Notes under the pieces: model-generated
What the model was told of the DNA's origin: nothing
Databases searched by the model: none
What the model saw: only the letters and a program-made list of their open reading frames with translations
Position numbers and translations under genes: made by a program
NCBI GenBank assembly: GCA_035444405.1
Contig: DAOMOP010000007.1
Coordinates: 1-50,010, forward strand
Direction: 5' to 3'
Length of the DNA: 50,010 bases
From: DAOMOP01 sp035444405
GTDB lineage: Bacteria; Pseudomonadota; Gammaproteobacteria; Burkholderiales; Rhodocyclaceae
Part shown: positions 32,073 to 42,525 of the stretch, piece by piece
Layout of the letters: every line of letters begins with the position of its first letter
Position numbering within the stretch: the stretch's first letter is position 1

Positions 32073-34190
32073 TCAGAAGCTGTACCGGGCCCCGACCTCG
32101 AAGCTGCGCTCCGGGCCGACGTAGATGCCCTGCCGCAGGCTCGCGATGTAGTGCTCGTCGGCAAGGTTCTTCACCGCGCCGAAGACGGTGAGCTGCCTGT
32201 TGACGGTGTAGCTCGCCGTCAGGTCGGCGGTGGTGTAGGCATCGAGCCTGCCGGTGAAGAAGCCGGAGGTGTTTTCCTTGATCGCCCGCGTGTTGGCGGC
32301 GTCGGTGTATTGCGCATCGACGTAGTTGATGCTCAGGGCCGTCTTCAGCGGCCCGGACCGGTAACCGAGGATCAGGTTCGCCACCCATTCCGGCGTGTAG
32401 GTGACACGGTTGCCGTCGGGAATATCGAGCGTGCCGTCGGCCTTGAAGCGGTCTTCGACGAATTCGGCGTCCGCGATGTAGGTGGCGTTGGCGTCGACGC
32501 TGAAGCCGTTCGCGAAGTCGTAGCCGATCGCCGCTTCGAGGCCCTGGTGCAGCGTCTCGCCGCCGTTGGTCTTCTGGAACGCGGTGTTGCTGTTGGCGGG
32601 GATGATCTGGTTGTCGAAGTCCATCCGGAAGGCGGTGACTTCGTAGCGCAGGCGCTCGCTGCCACCGCGCACGCCGATCTCGAAGTTGATCGAGCGTTCG
32701 GCGTCGAGCTTCTGATCGGTCAGGCCGTCCAGCGCGTCGCCGTTCAGAGCCGGCGAGAAGGCCTTGTAGACGCCGCCGTATAGCTGTGCCATCGGGGTGA
32801 GCTGGTAGGTCGCGCCGATGCCGGGCAGCACTTCGGTGTTCGAGGTCTTCGCGCTGTTGCCCTGGTCGGCGCTCTTGCGACGGTCGCGGCGATCCTGCTC
32901 GTAGTCCTCGACGCGCACGCCCGCGGTGATGGCCAGGCGCTCGCTCAGCACGAAGCGGTTCTGCGCGAACAGCGCGTAGCTTCTGGCCGAGTCGACGACG
33001 TCCTTTCCGATCGTGCCGGTGCGCGGCGTGGCGCGCGTCGCCTGAATGGTCTGGTCGACCATGTCCTCGTCCATGAAGCGCAGGCCCAGCTCGGTCTCGT
33101 TGCGCATGCCGAAGCTGTCATGGCCGAAGTTGAGCCGGGTATCCACGCCGACGCGCTCGAACTCACGGTTGTTGCCATTGACATTGTCGCTGAAGTTCCA
33201 CTGCGTCAGGCCATCGACGATTTTCGTCGGGTTGCCGCCGACGGTGCCGAAACGCCAGTAGTCCCGGTGCATCCTGCTCCAGTAGACCAGGGTATTCAGC
33301 GTGGCGTCGGCGTTGATGCTCCATTCGTGGTTGATGTCGAAGGAGCGCCGCTCGGTCAGGAACCAGTCGTCGGGCGCCGGGTTGAAGTCCGCCTTGGCTC
33401 GGAAGGCGTCGAGAAAGATGCCGCGGTAGGAGATGTTCGCGTCGTTCTCGTAGTGGGTGAATTTCACGCCGACCCACTGATTGTCACCGAGCGCCATGCC
33501 GCCCTTGACCATCAGGTCCTGCATCTCGAAACCCTTGTCCAGGAAGCCGTCGCTGCGCGCGCCGGTGAACACCAGGCCGCCGATGGCCTCGCCGGAGGGC
33601 GAGCGCCCGCCCGCTTCGACGGTGGCCTCGCGATAGCGGTGCGAGCCGACGCGACCGGACACGGACAGGCCCGGCTCGGGGGTCTTGGTCTTGTAGTTGA
33701 TGACGCCGCCGATGGTGCTCGGGCCGTAACGCAGCGAGGCCGCGCCCTTGAGCACCTCGATGCTCTCCATGCGCTGGACGCGGGGGTTGTAGTAGCGGCC
33801 ATTGCCGACGAACAGGCCCGGTGCGACCGGCACGCCGTCTTCGAGGATCAGCGTCTTGTAGTCGGCGGCGCTCAGGCCGCGCATGCCGATGTTGGCGACG
33901 ACGGCGGTCTCTTCCTCGGGCTTGATGACGATGCCGGGCACGCGCTTGAGCGCGGCCTCGGTCGACAGCGGCTGGGCCTGCTCGAGGCTTTCGGGGCCGA
34001 CGATATTGACGGCTCCGGGGATCTTCCTGACCGCCTCGGCATCGCTGGCGACGACGTCGATGCGGGGCAGCTGAACCTCGGTCGCGGCGGCCACCGCCGA
34101 CAGCTGGAACAGGGCGGCGATGCCCAGCGCGAGGCGTGTCAGGCGCAGAGGGGAATGGAGGGGGGCACGCTCTGAAGTGTTGCAGTTCAT
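32073..34190 (-). CDS. TonB-dependent outer-membrane receptor
   Basis: A 705-residue TonB-dependent receptor of the FecA-like siderophore group. The signal peptide ends near residue 36 (AVAAA). The plug domain (about 48-165) includes KIPGAVNIVGPESLEQ, NIGMRGLSAADYKTLILEDGVP and IEVLKGAASLRYGPSTIGGVINYKTK. The beta-barrel follows and the chain ends in aromatic Tyr-Ser-Phe as barrels do. No extra FecR-type signalling domain is obvious. The ATG at 34190 has AAGGAT in front; the frame is open upstream but that part is not signal-like. A perfect palindrome lies 130 bases upstream. The ligand is likely ferric siderophore or another metal complex; a cobalamin role is conceivable beside a corrinoid pathway but unsupported. 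Confidence 0.9.
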   Translation of the reverse strand: MNCNTSERAPLHSPLRLTRLALGIAALFQLSAVAAATEVQLPRIDVVASDAEAVRKIPGAVNIVGPESLEQAQPLSTEAALKRVPGIVIKPEEETAVVANIGMRGLSAADYKTLILEDGVPVAPGLFVGNGRYYNPRVQRMESIEVLKGAASLRYGPSTIGGVINYKTKTPEPGLSVSGRVGSHRYREATVEAGGRSPSGEAIGGLVFTGARSDGFLDKGFEMQDLMVKGGMALGDNQWVGVKFTHYENDANISYRGIFLDAFRAKADFNPAPDDWFLTERRSFDINHEWSINADATLNTLVYWSRMHRDYWRFGTVGGNPTKIVDGLTQWNFSDNVNGNNREFERVGVDTRLNFGHDSFGMRNETELGLRFMDEDMVDQTIQATRATPRTGTIGKDVVDSARSYALFAQNRFVLSERLAITAGVRVEDYEQDRRDRRKSADQGNSAKTSNTEVLPGIGATYQLTPMAQLYGGVYKAFSPALNGDALDGLTDQKLDAERSINFEIGVRGGSERLRYEVTAFRMDFDNQIIPANSNTAFQKTNGGETLHQGLEAAIGYDFANGFSVDANATYIADAEFVEDRFKADGTLDIPDGNRVTYTPEWVANLILGYRSGPLKTALSINYVDAQYTDAANTRAIKENTSGFFTGRLDAYTTADLTASYTVNRQLTVFGAVKNLADEHYIASLRQGIYVGPERSFEVGARYSF

Positions 34191-34494
34191 CAATCGATCC
34201 TTGCGGCAAGAAGCTCGCTGGCTTGCCGCAAGGAGGCGACTGGCTGGCTGGCGGGTTGGGAATGTCAGACAAACGTCTGCTTGCGAGAATGCTTTCTCAC
34301 GAACATTGTACAGTATTGTTACAAATGACACGCATTGTCATTTGTATTTCCCACCCTGCATCCGGCGTGCAACACGGATCGAGCGCCGCGGCCGGCCGTT
34401 GCCGCACGAACGGAATCCGCCGACGGTGCCGGTCGTCGGTGGCCCGGCCGGGCGATCGTCGATCGTCCCGGCCAGGTCGCTACCATTCGCGCCG
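34191..34494. other. Intergenic region upstream of the TonB receptor
   Basis: About 300 bases containing the receptor control region (see operator at 34320-34346). The right part is the 3' flank of the MttB-type gene; no terminator hairpin is evident there. Confidence 0.5.
34320..34346. promoter_or_regulatory. Perfect operator-like palindrome of the TonB receptor gene
   Basis: TACAAATGACA (34320-34330) and its exact complement TGTCATTTGTA (34336-34346) flank a CGCAT spacer. The element sits in a local AT-rich patch. On the minus strand a TACAAT -10-like hexamer (34310-34305) follows, so the palindrome would overlap the -35 region. This is the geometry of a metal-responsive repressor site of the Fur/Zur kind, although it does not match the Fur consensus closely. 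Confidence 0.6.
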
Positions 34495-36057
34495 TCAGAC
34501 GTTGGAGTCCGGAAACGACCCCTTGCGCCGCGCGACATAGGCGCACAGCGCCTCGTCGACGCCGGGGTCGAGCGGCGGCGCCTCGTACTCGGCGAGCTGC
34601 TTCTTCCAGCGCGCGTTGGCGCGCTGCGCCATGTCCTGCCGCCCTTCCGCGTCCCACTGCTCGAAGCTGTTGTTGTCGGCGATCGGCGAGCGGTAGAACG
34701 CGTGTTCGAAATTCGCCTGCGTGTGGGCGCAGCCGAGAAAGTGCTTGCCCGGGCCGACCTCGCGGATCGCGTCCATCGCCTGGCCATTCTCGGACAAGTC
34801 GACGCCACCCATCAGCACCTGCATCATGCCCGCCTGGTCGGCGTCCATGACGAACTTCTCGTAGCCCATCGCGAGCCCGCCTTCGAGCCAGCCGGCGGTA
34901 TGCAGCACGAAGTTCACGCCCGCCAGCGCGGTCGGCAGCAGCGTGTTGGCGCTCTCGCTGGCGGCCTGCGCGTCGGGGATCTTCGAGGCGGTCAGCGAGC
35001 CGCCCGAGCGGAACGGCACGCCGAGCCGGCGCGCGAGGTTCGCCATCACGTACAGCACCAGCGCCGGCTCGGGCGTGCCGAAGGTCGGCGCGCCCGACTG
35101 CATCGACATCGAGCTCGCGAAGCTGCCGAACACCACCGGCGCGCCCGCATTGACGAGCTGCACGAAGGCCATGCCGGCCATCGCCTCGGCGAGCGTCTGC
35201 GCCGCGGTGCCGGCCACCGTGACCGGCGACATCGCACCGGCGAGGATGAACGGCGTGATCACGCACGCCTGGTTGCTGCGCGCATAGACCTTGGCGGCGC
35301 CGAGCATGGTGTCGTCGAAAGTCATCGGCGAGTTCGCGTTGATCAGGTTGATCACGCAGGTGCGCGGACGGCCGGTCTGCGGGTCGATCCAGTCGTCGCC
35401 GAACAGGATCTTCGCCATCTCGACCGTGTCCTGCGCGCGCTCGGGATGCGTCACTGAGCCCATGAAGCACTTGTCGGAGTACTTCATGTGCGCGTACACC
35501 ATGTCGAAATGGCGCTTGTTCACCGGCAGGTCGACCGGCTCGCAGATGGTGCCGCCCGAGTGGTGCATGCTCGGCGCGAGGTAGGCGAGCTTGACGAAGT
35601 TGCGGAAGTCCTCGATCGTGCCGTAGCGCCGCCCTTCGTCCAGGTTGTGGATGAACGGGCTGCCGTAGGCCGGCACGAACACCGTATTCGCGCCACCGAT
35701 CTGCACGTTGCGCGCCGGGTTGCGCGCGTACTGCGTGAATTCGCGCGGGGCGTGGTCCTGGATCAGCTTGCGGCACATGCCGCGCGGCATGCGCACGCGC
35801 TCGCCCTGTACGTCGGCGCCGGCATCCTTCCAGATCTGCAGCGCCTCGGGGTCGTCGCGAAAGTCGATGCCGATCTCCTCGAGGATGGTATCGGCGTTGT
35901 GCTCGATGATCGCCAGCCCCTCCTCGCCGAGCACCTCGAAAAACGGGATCTGGCGCGTCACGTAGGGCAGCTGCGCACCCTGGGTGCGCGAGCGTGCGGC
36001 ACGCCGGGCTTCGCTTCCGCCACGGGCGCCGCGTCGGCGCGTTTCGGTCGAGCTCAT
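34495..36057 (-). CDS. MttB-superfamily methyltransferase without pyrrolysine
   Basis: A 520-residue protein of the trimethylamine methyltransferase (MttB) superfamily, normal in length. Blocks include FEVLGEEGLAIIEHNADTILEEIGIDF, HSGGTICEPVDLPVNKRHFDMVYAHM, VINLINANSPMTFDDTMLGAAKVYA, LHTAGWLEGGLAMGYEKFVMDADQ and HFLGCAHTQANFEHAFYRSP. There is no in-frame TAG, so it belongs to the non-pyrrolysine group, whose studied member MtgB demethylates glycine betaine. It would transfer methyl to the corrinoid protein encoded at 20495. The ATG at 36057 has AGAAGGA in front. The N-terminal 30 residues are Arg-rich. Glycine betaine is the best guess; proline betaine, carnitine or another quaternary amine cannot be excluded. 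Confidence 0.92.
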   Translation of the reverse strand: MSSTETRRRGARGGSEARRAARSRTQGAQLPYVTRQIPFFEVLGEEGLAIIEHNADTILEEIGIDFRDDPEALQIWKDAGADVQGERVRMPRGMCRKLIQDHAPREFTQYARNPARNVQIGGANTVFVPAYGSPFIHNLDEGRRYGTIEDFRNFVKLAYLAPSMHHSGGTICEPVDLPVNKRHFDMVYAHMKYSDKCFMGSVTHPERAQDTVEMAKILFGDDWIDPQTGRPRTCVINLINANSPMTFDDTMLGAAKVYARSNQACVITPFILAGAMSPVTVAGTAAQTLAEAMAGMAFVQLVNAGAPVVFGSFASSMSMQSGAPTFGTPEPALVLYVMANLARRLGVPFRSGGSLTASKIPDAQAASESANTLLPTALAGVNFVLHTAGWLEGGLAMGYEKFVMDADQAGMMQVLMGGVDLSENGQAMDAIREVGPGKHFLGCAHTQANFEHAFYRSPIADNNSFEQWDAEGRQDMAQRANARWKKQLAEYEAPPLDPGVDEALCAYVARRKGSFPDSNV

Positions 36058-36311
36058 GATGTCCTTCTCCATCGGGATTGCGGGGGCTGTCGAGACCCTA
36101 GTATGGGCAATCGCGCGGGGGCGCCGGTTGGCGCCAAGCGACGTGCAGTTGCCGATTCGCGCCATCGGCGGCCAAGCGCTGGAGCCGCCCCGCGAAATCT
36201 GCGACCATGGGTGCCCTGTCGTCGTCGGCACGCCACGCCGCGTGCCGTCTCATCCGGGCCGTCGCCCGTCGTTTCGTGCGCCGCCCGCGGTCCGGCGGCG
36301 CCGCCACTGCC

Positions 36312-36749
36312 ATGACGAACACATCACCCAGCAGCCCTGCCGCAATCCTCACCGTGTGCTCGACGTGCACCGACACGGCCGCCGCGGGCGAAGCCGGCAT
36401 CGGCGGCGGCGCACGCCTGCTGGCGCTGCTCAGCGAGCGCCACGCTGACGCCCCGCAGCGCGAGCGCGTCGAGATCCGCGGCAACCGCTGCCTGATGGCG
36501 TGCACCGAGGGCTGCATCGTCGCGCTGTCGCAGCCGGGCAAGATGCAATACCTGCTCGGGCGCTGGCCCGCCGAGGCCGATTCGGCCGACGCGATCCTCG
36601 CCTTCGCGCAGCAGTACGCCGCCTCAGCGAGCGGCGTGGTGCCCAACGCCGACTGGCCGCCGCTCGTCGCGATGCGCTTTCTGGGTCGCATTCCGCCGAC
36701 CGACCCGGCCGCCGGCGTCGACTGGCGCGACGACGGCTGCGATCTGTAG
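36312..36749 (+). CDS. DUF1636 putative metal-binding protein
   Basis: A 145-residue protein of DUF1636. C16 and C19 (VCSTCTD) plus C60, C64 and C68 (GNRCLMACTEGCIVAL) form a 2Fe-2S thioredoxin-like or metal-binding set. Family members often lie in cobalamin-related loci. Here it is divergent from the MttB-type gene and converges with hyuA, leaving nine bases. It could handle cobalt or deliver electrons to the corrinoid system; this is inference. The start is the Met nearest the domain. Confidence 0.82.
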   Translation: MTNTSPSSPAAILTVCSTCTDTAAAGEAGIGGGARLLALLSERHADAPQRERVEIRGNRCLMACTEGCIVALSQPGKMQYLLGRWPAEADSADAILAFAQQYAASASGVVPNADWPPLVAMRFLGRIPPTDPAAGVDWRDDGCDL

Positions 36750-36758
36750 CGCCGCCGC

Positions 36759-38854
36759 TCAGGCCGGCGCCGCGGCCTCGCTCGCGAGCGATGCCGTGGC
36801 ACACCGCAGTCGCGGCGGGCCCGACGCAATCGCGGTCAGGCGCATCTCGAAGAACACGTCGCCGTCGATGTCGTTCGCGACGCTGTTCTCGTCGCGCTCG
36901 TAGTCGATACGCAGCGTCGCCGCACCGGCTTCACGGGCGCGCGCGCTCGCCTCGGCGGCGGCGGTCTCGCGGGCATGCTCGACCGCCGCATCGAGCGTCG
37001 CGAAGTCCCGCGGCCCCTCCTTCGCGAACACGCGGAAGGTGCCGCGTGAAGGCTGCGCGAGCGTCACGTGCACGCGCTGGGACACCTCGCCGAGCACCGC
37101 CCCGACCGCGTTCGCGACTTCGGCGAAGCGCGGCATCTGCAGCCCGACGCGCAGGCGGCGCGCGACCTCCGGGTAGTAGCTCGGCGCCGGCCCGCCGACC
37201 GCGACGACCGGCAGATCGGGCGCGAAGCGCATGGCCAGCACCGGGCCGCGCGCGCCGTCCAGGGTGCNNNNNNNNNNTCGCGCTCCAGCGCGTCGTCGTC
37301 CTCGCCGCGCCGATCGAGCGCCATCGTCGTGAGCAGGCGCGCGAGCTTGTGGGCCTGCGCCTCGCCGAGGAGGCCGTGCTCGTGCAGACCGGCTTCGACG
37401 AGCTTGTGCGTGATGCCGTCGATGACGACGTCGAACACCGCGCGTGCCGGCCCGTGCGCATCGCCGTCGGCCCACGTGCCGCAGCCGTACAGATAGCGCA
37501 TCTGGCGCGCCCAGATGCGCGCCGCACACTGTGCCGCCTCGCCGCTCCAGTGACTGGAGATGCCGAGCACGTGGGCTGCGTCGGTCGGCGTGAAACCGCT
37601 GTAGATCACCAGCCCCTTGCGTTCGAGCCGCGCCAGGGCACGCGCGAGGCGGCGCTCCTCGGCGCTCGCGCGCTCGAGATCGACCGGCCCGTCGGCCAGC
37701 CGCGCCCACGCGTCTCGTTCGTCCGCGGGCAACTGCGCGAGCAGCGCCTCGTCGTGATGCAGACGCAGCGCGAAGCGGTTCTGGCTCGCGTTCGGCGATG
37801 CGCGCGCCTGGTGTTCGAGCGCAGCGAGCACCGCCGGATGCTCGCTCGCCAACAGGCTCAGCGGCACGACGCGGCGCGGCCCGATCGCGATGCCGTGCCC
37901 GCCCGCGAAGCGCACCTCGCTGTCGCCACCAAGCCCGATCGAATACACCTTGACGGCCTCGACCATCGGCCGCCAGTCGCCGATCAGCGCGCCGTCGAAG
38001 GCGAGCTCGGGGCGGCCGCCGCGCACCACCGCGATGTCGGTGGTCGTGCCGCCCATGTCGGCGACGATTGCATCGCGCAGCCCGCTCAGCGCGCACGCGC
38101 CCATCACGCTCGCCGCCGGCCCGGACAGCACCGTGCCGACCGGCCGCTGCAGCGCGCACTCAGCGCTGACGAGCGAACCGTCGCCCTTCACGATCATCAG
38201 CGGCGCGTCGATCTCGCGCGCGGCGAGGATCGCCTGCACCGAGTCGATCAGCGCCTTGACGTGCGCGACCATGCGCGCGTTCAGCGCCACCGTCATCGCC
38301 CGACGCGGCGCGCCGAGCGACGAGGCGAGCTCGTGCCCGCACGTTACCGGCTTGTCCGAGAGCGCGCGCACCAGCTCGCGCACGCGCAGCTCGTGGGCCG
38401 GATTGCGCACGCTGAAGCCCGCCGACACCGCGAACGCCGACACCTTGTCGCACCGGCTCAGGATCGCCGCGCGCGCGGCGTCCTCGTCGAGCGGCTCGCG
38501 CTCGCCGCCACCGGCGTCGTGGCCACCGGCGATCGTGACGATGCACTCGGGGCCGAGCAGTTCGGCGAGGCCGCTCGCGCGCACCTGCTGCGCGTCGTAG
38601 CCGACCAGCAGCACGCACACCGGCGAGCCCTTGCCCTCGACCACCGAGTTCGTCGTGAGCGTCGTCGACAGCGACACCAGCGCGACCTCGCCGAGGCGCT
38701 CGGCGGGCAGCTTCGCGATCGACTCGGCGATGCCGACCGCGAGGTCGTAGCGCGTCGTGAGGCTCTTCGCCGCGGCGACGACCTCGCGCCGCTCGTCGAG
38801 CAGCACCGCGTCGGTAAAGGTGCCACCGGTATCGATGCCGAGAAAACAGCTCAT
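36759..38854 (-). CDS. Hydantoinase/oxoprolinase A-type protein, interrupted by an N run
   Basis: An ASKHA-fold protein of the HyuA family, near 700 residues. The phosphate loop GIDTGGTFTDAVLL is at 5-18; VSLSTTLTTNSVVEGKG, DMGGTTTDIAVVRGG and GLGGDSEVRF are present. Ten Ns at 37268-37277 split it; the C-terminal part (from TLDGARGPVLAM) continues in another frame. Joining DALER directly to TLDGARG gives a smooth protein, so the gene is probably intact. No HyuB partner is encoded, so a complete ATP-dependent hydantoinase is unlikely. It follows pyruvate carboxylase by 82 bases. Its location beside the MttB-type and DUF1636 genes raises the possibility of an ATP-driven role in methyltransfer. 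Confidence 0.8.
37268..37277. other. N run (10) inside the HyuA-type gene
   Basis: Ten undetermined bases. The two flanks encode consecutive family sequence in different frames, so the true gap is probably small or zero. Confidence 0.9.
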
Positions 38855-38936
38855 GTTCGGGTTCCGTTCGTGAGTTTGGGGTCCAATCGCCGGGGGACGG
38901 CGCACCGGCCCTATGGGAGCCCGGGCGCCGCGCGGG

Positions 38937-41900
38937 TCAGCGCAGCACCACCAGCAGGTCGCGCGCCTCGACCGCGACGCCCGGTGCAACCAGCACCTCG
39001 TCGACGACCGCGGCGCGCTCGGCGCGAATCACCGTTTCCATCTTCATCGCCTCGATCGATACCAGCGGGTCGCCCTTCTCGACCTTGCGGCCGGCTGCCG
39101 CCGCGACGCTGACGACCATGCCCGGCATCGGCGCGGCAATGTGAGCGGGGTTCGCGTCGTCGGCCTTCGGATGCGCGCGCGCGAGCCCTTCGAGCCCCTT
39201 GACCGAAATCTTCACCACCCGCGGCTGGCCGTTGAGCTCGAAGAACACCTTGCTGAAACCCTCGTCGTCGGGCTCGGTGCGCGTGATGTAGCGGATGATC
39301 AGCGTCTTGCCGCGGTCGATGTCGACGGCGATCTCCTCGTCTTCGCGCAAGCCGTAGAAGAACGCGTGCGTGGGCAGCACGCCGACGTCGCCGAAGCGCT
39401 CGCGCCGGCGCACGAACTCGGCGAATACCTTCGGATACATCAGCCACGACGCGAGCTCGGTGTCGGACGCGGGCGCGCCGGTCAGCTCGGCCACTTCGGC
39501 CCGTGCGGCGTCGAGATCCTGCGGCGGCAGATGCGCGCCGGGGCGCTCGCGCGGCGGAGGATCACCCTTCAGCACGCGCCGGCTGATCGCCTCCGGAAAC
39601 CCCTCGGGCGGAAAGCCGAGCTCGCCGCGGAACAGCGACACGACGGACTCGGGAAATGCGATCTCGCGCTGCGGATCCATCACATCGGCCGCCGACAGGC
39701 CGGTCGTGACCATGTACAGCGCCATGTCGCCGACCACCTTGGAGGTCGGCGTGACCTTGACGATGTCGCCGAACAGCGTGTTGACCTCGGCATAGGCCTC
39801 GGCCACCTCCGGCCAACGGTGGGCGATACCGAGCGCCCGGGCCTGCTCGCGCAGGTTGGTGTACTGGCCGCCCGGCATCGCGTGGCGATAGACGTCGGCG
39901 GTGCCGGCGCGGATGTCGCTCTCGAACGCGCTGTAGTGCTGGCGCACGCCCTCCCAGTAGTGCGAGATCGCCCGCAGTCCGTCGCGCGCAAGACCCGGAT
40001 CGCGCTCGCTGCCGCGCAGCGCCTCGACGATAGCGCCGAGGTTGGGCTGCGAGGTGAGCCCGCTCATGCTGTCCATGGCCGCATCGACCGCGTCGACGCC
40101 GGCCTCGACCGCGGCCAGCACGGTGGCCGCGGCGATCCCGCTGGTGTCGTGCGTGTGGAAGTGGATCGGCAGGCCGATCTCCTGCTTGAGCGCCGTGACG
40201 AGCTGGCGGATCGCGGCCGGCTTGCACACGCCGGCCATGTCCTTGATGCCGAGGATGTGGGCGCCGGCACGCTCGAGCTCGCGGGCGATGCCGACGTAGT
40301 AGCCGAGGTCGTACTTCGAAGCCCGCGCGGCGCTCAGATCCCCCGTGTAGCACACCGTGCCTTCGCACAGCTTGCCGCTTTCGCGCACCGCGTCGATCGA
40401 CACGCGCATGTTCTCGACCCAGTTGAGCGAGTCGAAGACGCGGAACAGATCGATGCCGGCATCGGCGGCCTGTGCTACGAAGTGGCGCACGACGTTGTCC
40501 GGATAGCTGGTGTAGCCGACCGCGTTCGAGCCGCGCAGCAGCATCTGCAGCAGCAGGTTGGGCACCTGCTCGCGCAGCCCCGCGAGGCGCGCCCACGGAT
40601 CCTCGCCGAGAAAGCGCATCGCCACGTCGAAGGTCGCTCCACCCCAGCATTCGAGCGAGAAGAGCTGCGGCGCGAGGTGAGCGTAGTACGGCGCAATGGC
40701 CAGCATGTCGCGCGTGCGCATGCGCGTCGCGAACAGCGACTGGTGCGCGTCGCGCATCGTCGTGTCGGTGACGAGCACGCGCCGCTCGTCCTTCATCCAG
40801 CGTGCGAACGCGTCCGCGCCGAGCGCCTCGNNNNNNNNNNNNNNNNNNNNNNNCCGCCGGCACGCTCCCCGCCGGCAGCTGCGCGCGCGGCACGTGGTTC
40901 GGGCGCTCGCGCCCGTGCACCTCCGGGTTGCCATTGACGATGACGTCGCCGAGAAAGCGCAGCAGCCGCGTCGCGCGGTCGCGCCGCGCCGTGATCTGGA
41001 ACAGCTCCGGCGTCTCGTCGATGAAGCGCGTCGTACACTCGCCGCCGGCAAAGACCGGGTGATTGATGACATTCTCGAGGAAGGCGAGGTTCGTCGTCAC
41101 ACCGCGCACACGGAACTCGCGCAAGGCGCGATCCATGCGCCGGATCGCCTCGTCGGGCGAGGCGCCCCAGGTCGTCACCTTGACCAGCAGCGAGTCGTAG
41201 TACGGCGTGATCAGCGCACCCGAATAGGCAGTGCCGCCATCGAGCCGCACGCCCATGCCGGCCGCGCTGCGGTAGGCGCGGATGCGCCCGTAGTCGGGCA
41301 CGAAGTTGTTCTCGGGATCCTCGGTGGTGAGACGGCATTGCAGCGCGTGACCGTTCAGACGGATGTCGGCTTGCGCCGGCACGCCGCTCTCGTCGGCGAC
41401 CCCGATGCGCGCCCCTTCGCTGATGCGGAGCTGCGCCTTGACGATGTCGATGCCGGTGACCGCCTCGGTCACGGTGTGCTCGACCTGGATGCGCGGGTTG
41501 ACCTCGATGAAATAGAACGCGCCGGTATCGGCGTCGATCAGGAACTCGACCGTGCCGGCGTGCGTGTAGCCGACTGCGCGCGCCAGCCGCAGTGCCGCCT
41601 CGCAGAGCGCGCGCCGCTGCGCCTCGCTCAGATAGGCGGCCGGCGCACGCTCGACCACTTTCTGGTGCCGCCGCTGCACCGAGCAGTCGCGCTCGAACAA
41701 ATGGACGATGGTGCCGTGCAGGTCGCCGAGGATCTGCACCTCGACGTGGCGCGCACGTTCGACGAGCTTTTCGAGATACACCTCGTCGTTGCCGAACGCG
41801 GCGGCGGCCTCGCGCCGCGCCACCTCGACCTGCCCGGCCAGCTCGGCCGGCTCGCGGATCACGCGCATGCCGCGCCCGCCCCCGCCCCAGCTCGCCTTGA

Positions 41901-42396
41901 GCATCAGCGGATAGCCGATGTCGGCCGCCAGGGCCTCGACCGCCTCGGCCTCTCGCGGCAGCGGCCCGGTCGCCGGCATCACCGGCACGCCCGCCTGCAC
42001 CGCGAGCTCGCGCGCGGCGACCTTGTTGCCGAGTCGGCGCATCACCTCCTGCGTCGGCCCGACGAAGCGGATGTGCGCGCGCGCGCAGGCGGCAGCGAAA
42101 TCGGGGTTTTCGGACAGGAAGCCGTAGCCGGGGTGGATCGCGTCGGCGCCGGCCTCGCGGGCGACGCGCAGGATGTCGTCGATGTCGAGATAGGCCGCGA
42201 TCGGCTTGCTGCCCGCACCGACCAGGTAGCTCTCGTCGGACTTGAAGCGGTGCAGGGCGAAGCGGTCCTCCTCCGAGTAGATGCCGATCGTCGCGATGCC
42301 GAGCTCGCTCGCCGCGCGCATGACGCGGATCGCGATCTCGCTGCGGTTGGCGACCAGCAGACGGCGGATGCGGGGAGTGGAGTCGTTGGCGTCCAT
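38937..42396 (-). CDS. pyc: Pyruvate carboxylase, single-chain, interrupted by an N run
   Basis: A full-length (about 1150 residues) biotin enzyme making oxaloacetate from pyruvate, bicarbonate and ATP. The order is biotin carboxylase (RRLLVANRSEIAIRVMRAA, ASWGGGGRGMRV, FIEVNPRIQVEHTVTEA), carboxyltransferase (LVTDTTMRDAHQSLFATRMR, FHTHDTSG), and biotin carrier (IEAMKMETVI, Lys between the two Mets). Twenty-three Ns at 40831-40853 lie in the variable linker between the first two domains, and the reading frame changes across them. It lies 129 bases after the aldolase gene on the same strand. It provides the anaplerotic step expected when cells grow on C1/C2-derived pyruvate. Confidence 0.94.
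40831..40853. other. N run (23) inside pyruvate carboxylase
   Basis: Falls in the poorly conserved linker following the biotin carboxylase part. Relatives have perhaps 10-25 residues here, so some real sequence is missing. Confidence 0.9.
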
Positions 42397-42525
42397 GCTC
42401 GGAGTCCGGTTCGGGGTGGCGACGACGAAGCCGTCAGTATGGCCGCGTCGGCAAGGCCGACCCGTACCGTTTGCGGCATCCATTTGGCTGGCTGCGACAC
42501 GGCGGACACCCGCGGGGCCGAGGCC

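Noticed and set aside
34495..36057. Pyrrolysine-type MttB
   Set aside because: The frame reads through without any in-frame TAG and the gene is full length, so no amber suppression is needed.
38937..42396. Two-subunit oxaloacetate decarboxylase or PycA/PycB pair
   Set aside because: The biotin carboxylase and carboxyltransferase parts are split only by the N run and are in the order of a single-chain pyruvate carboxylase.
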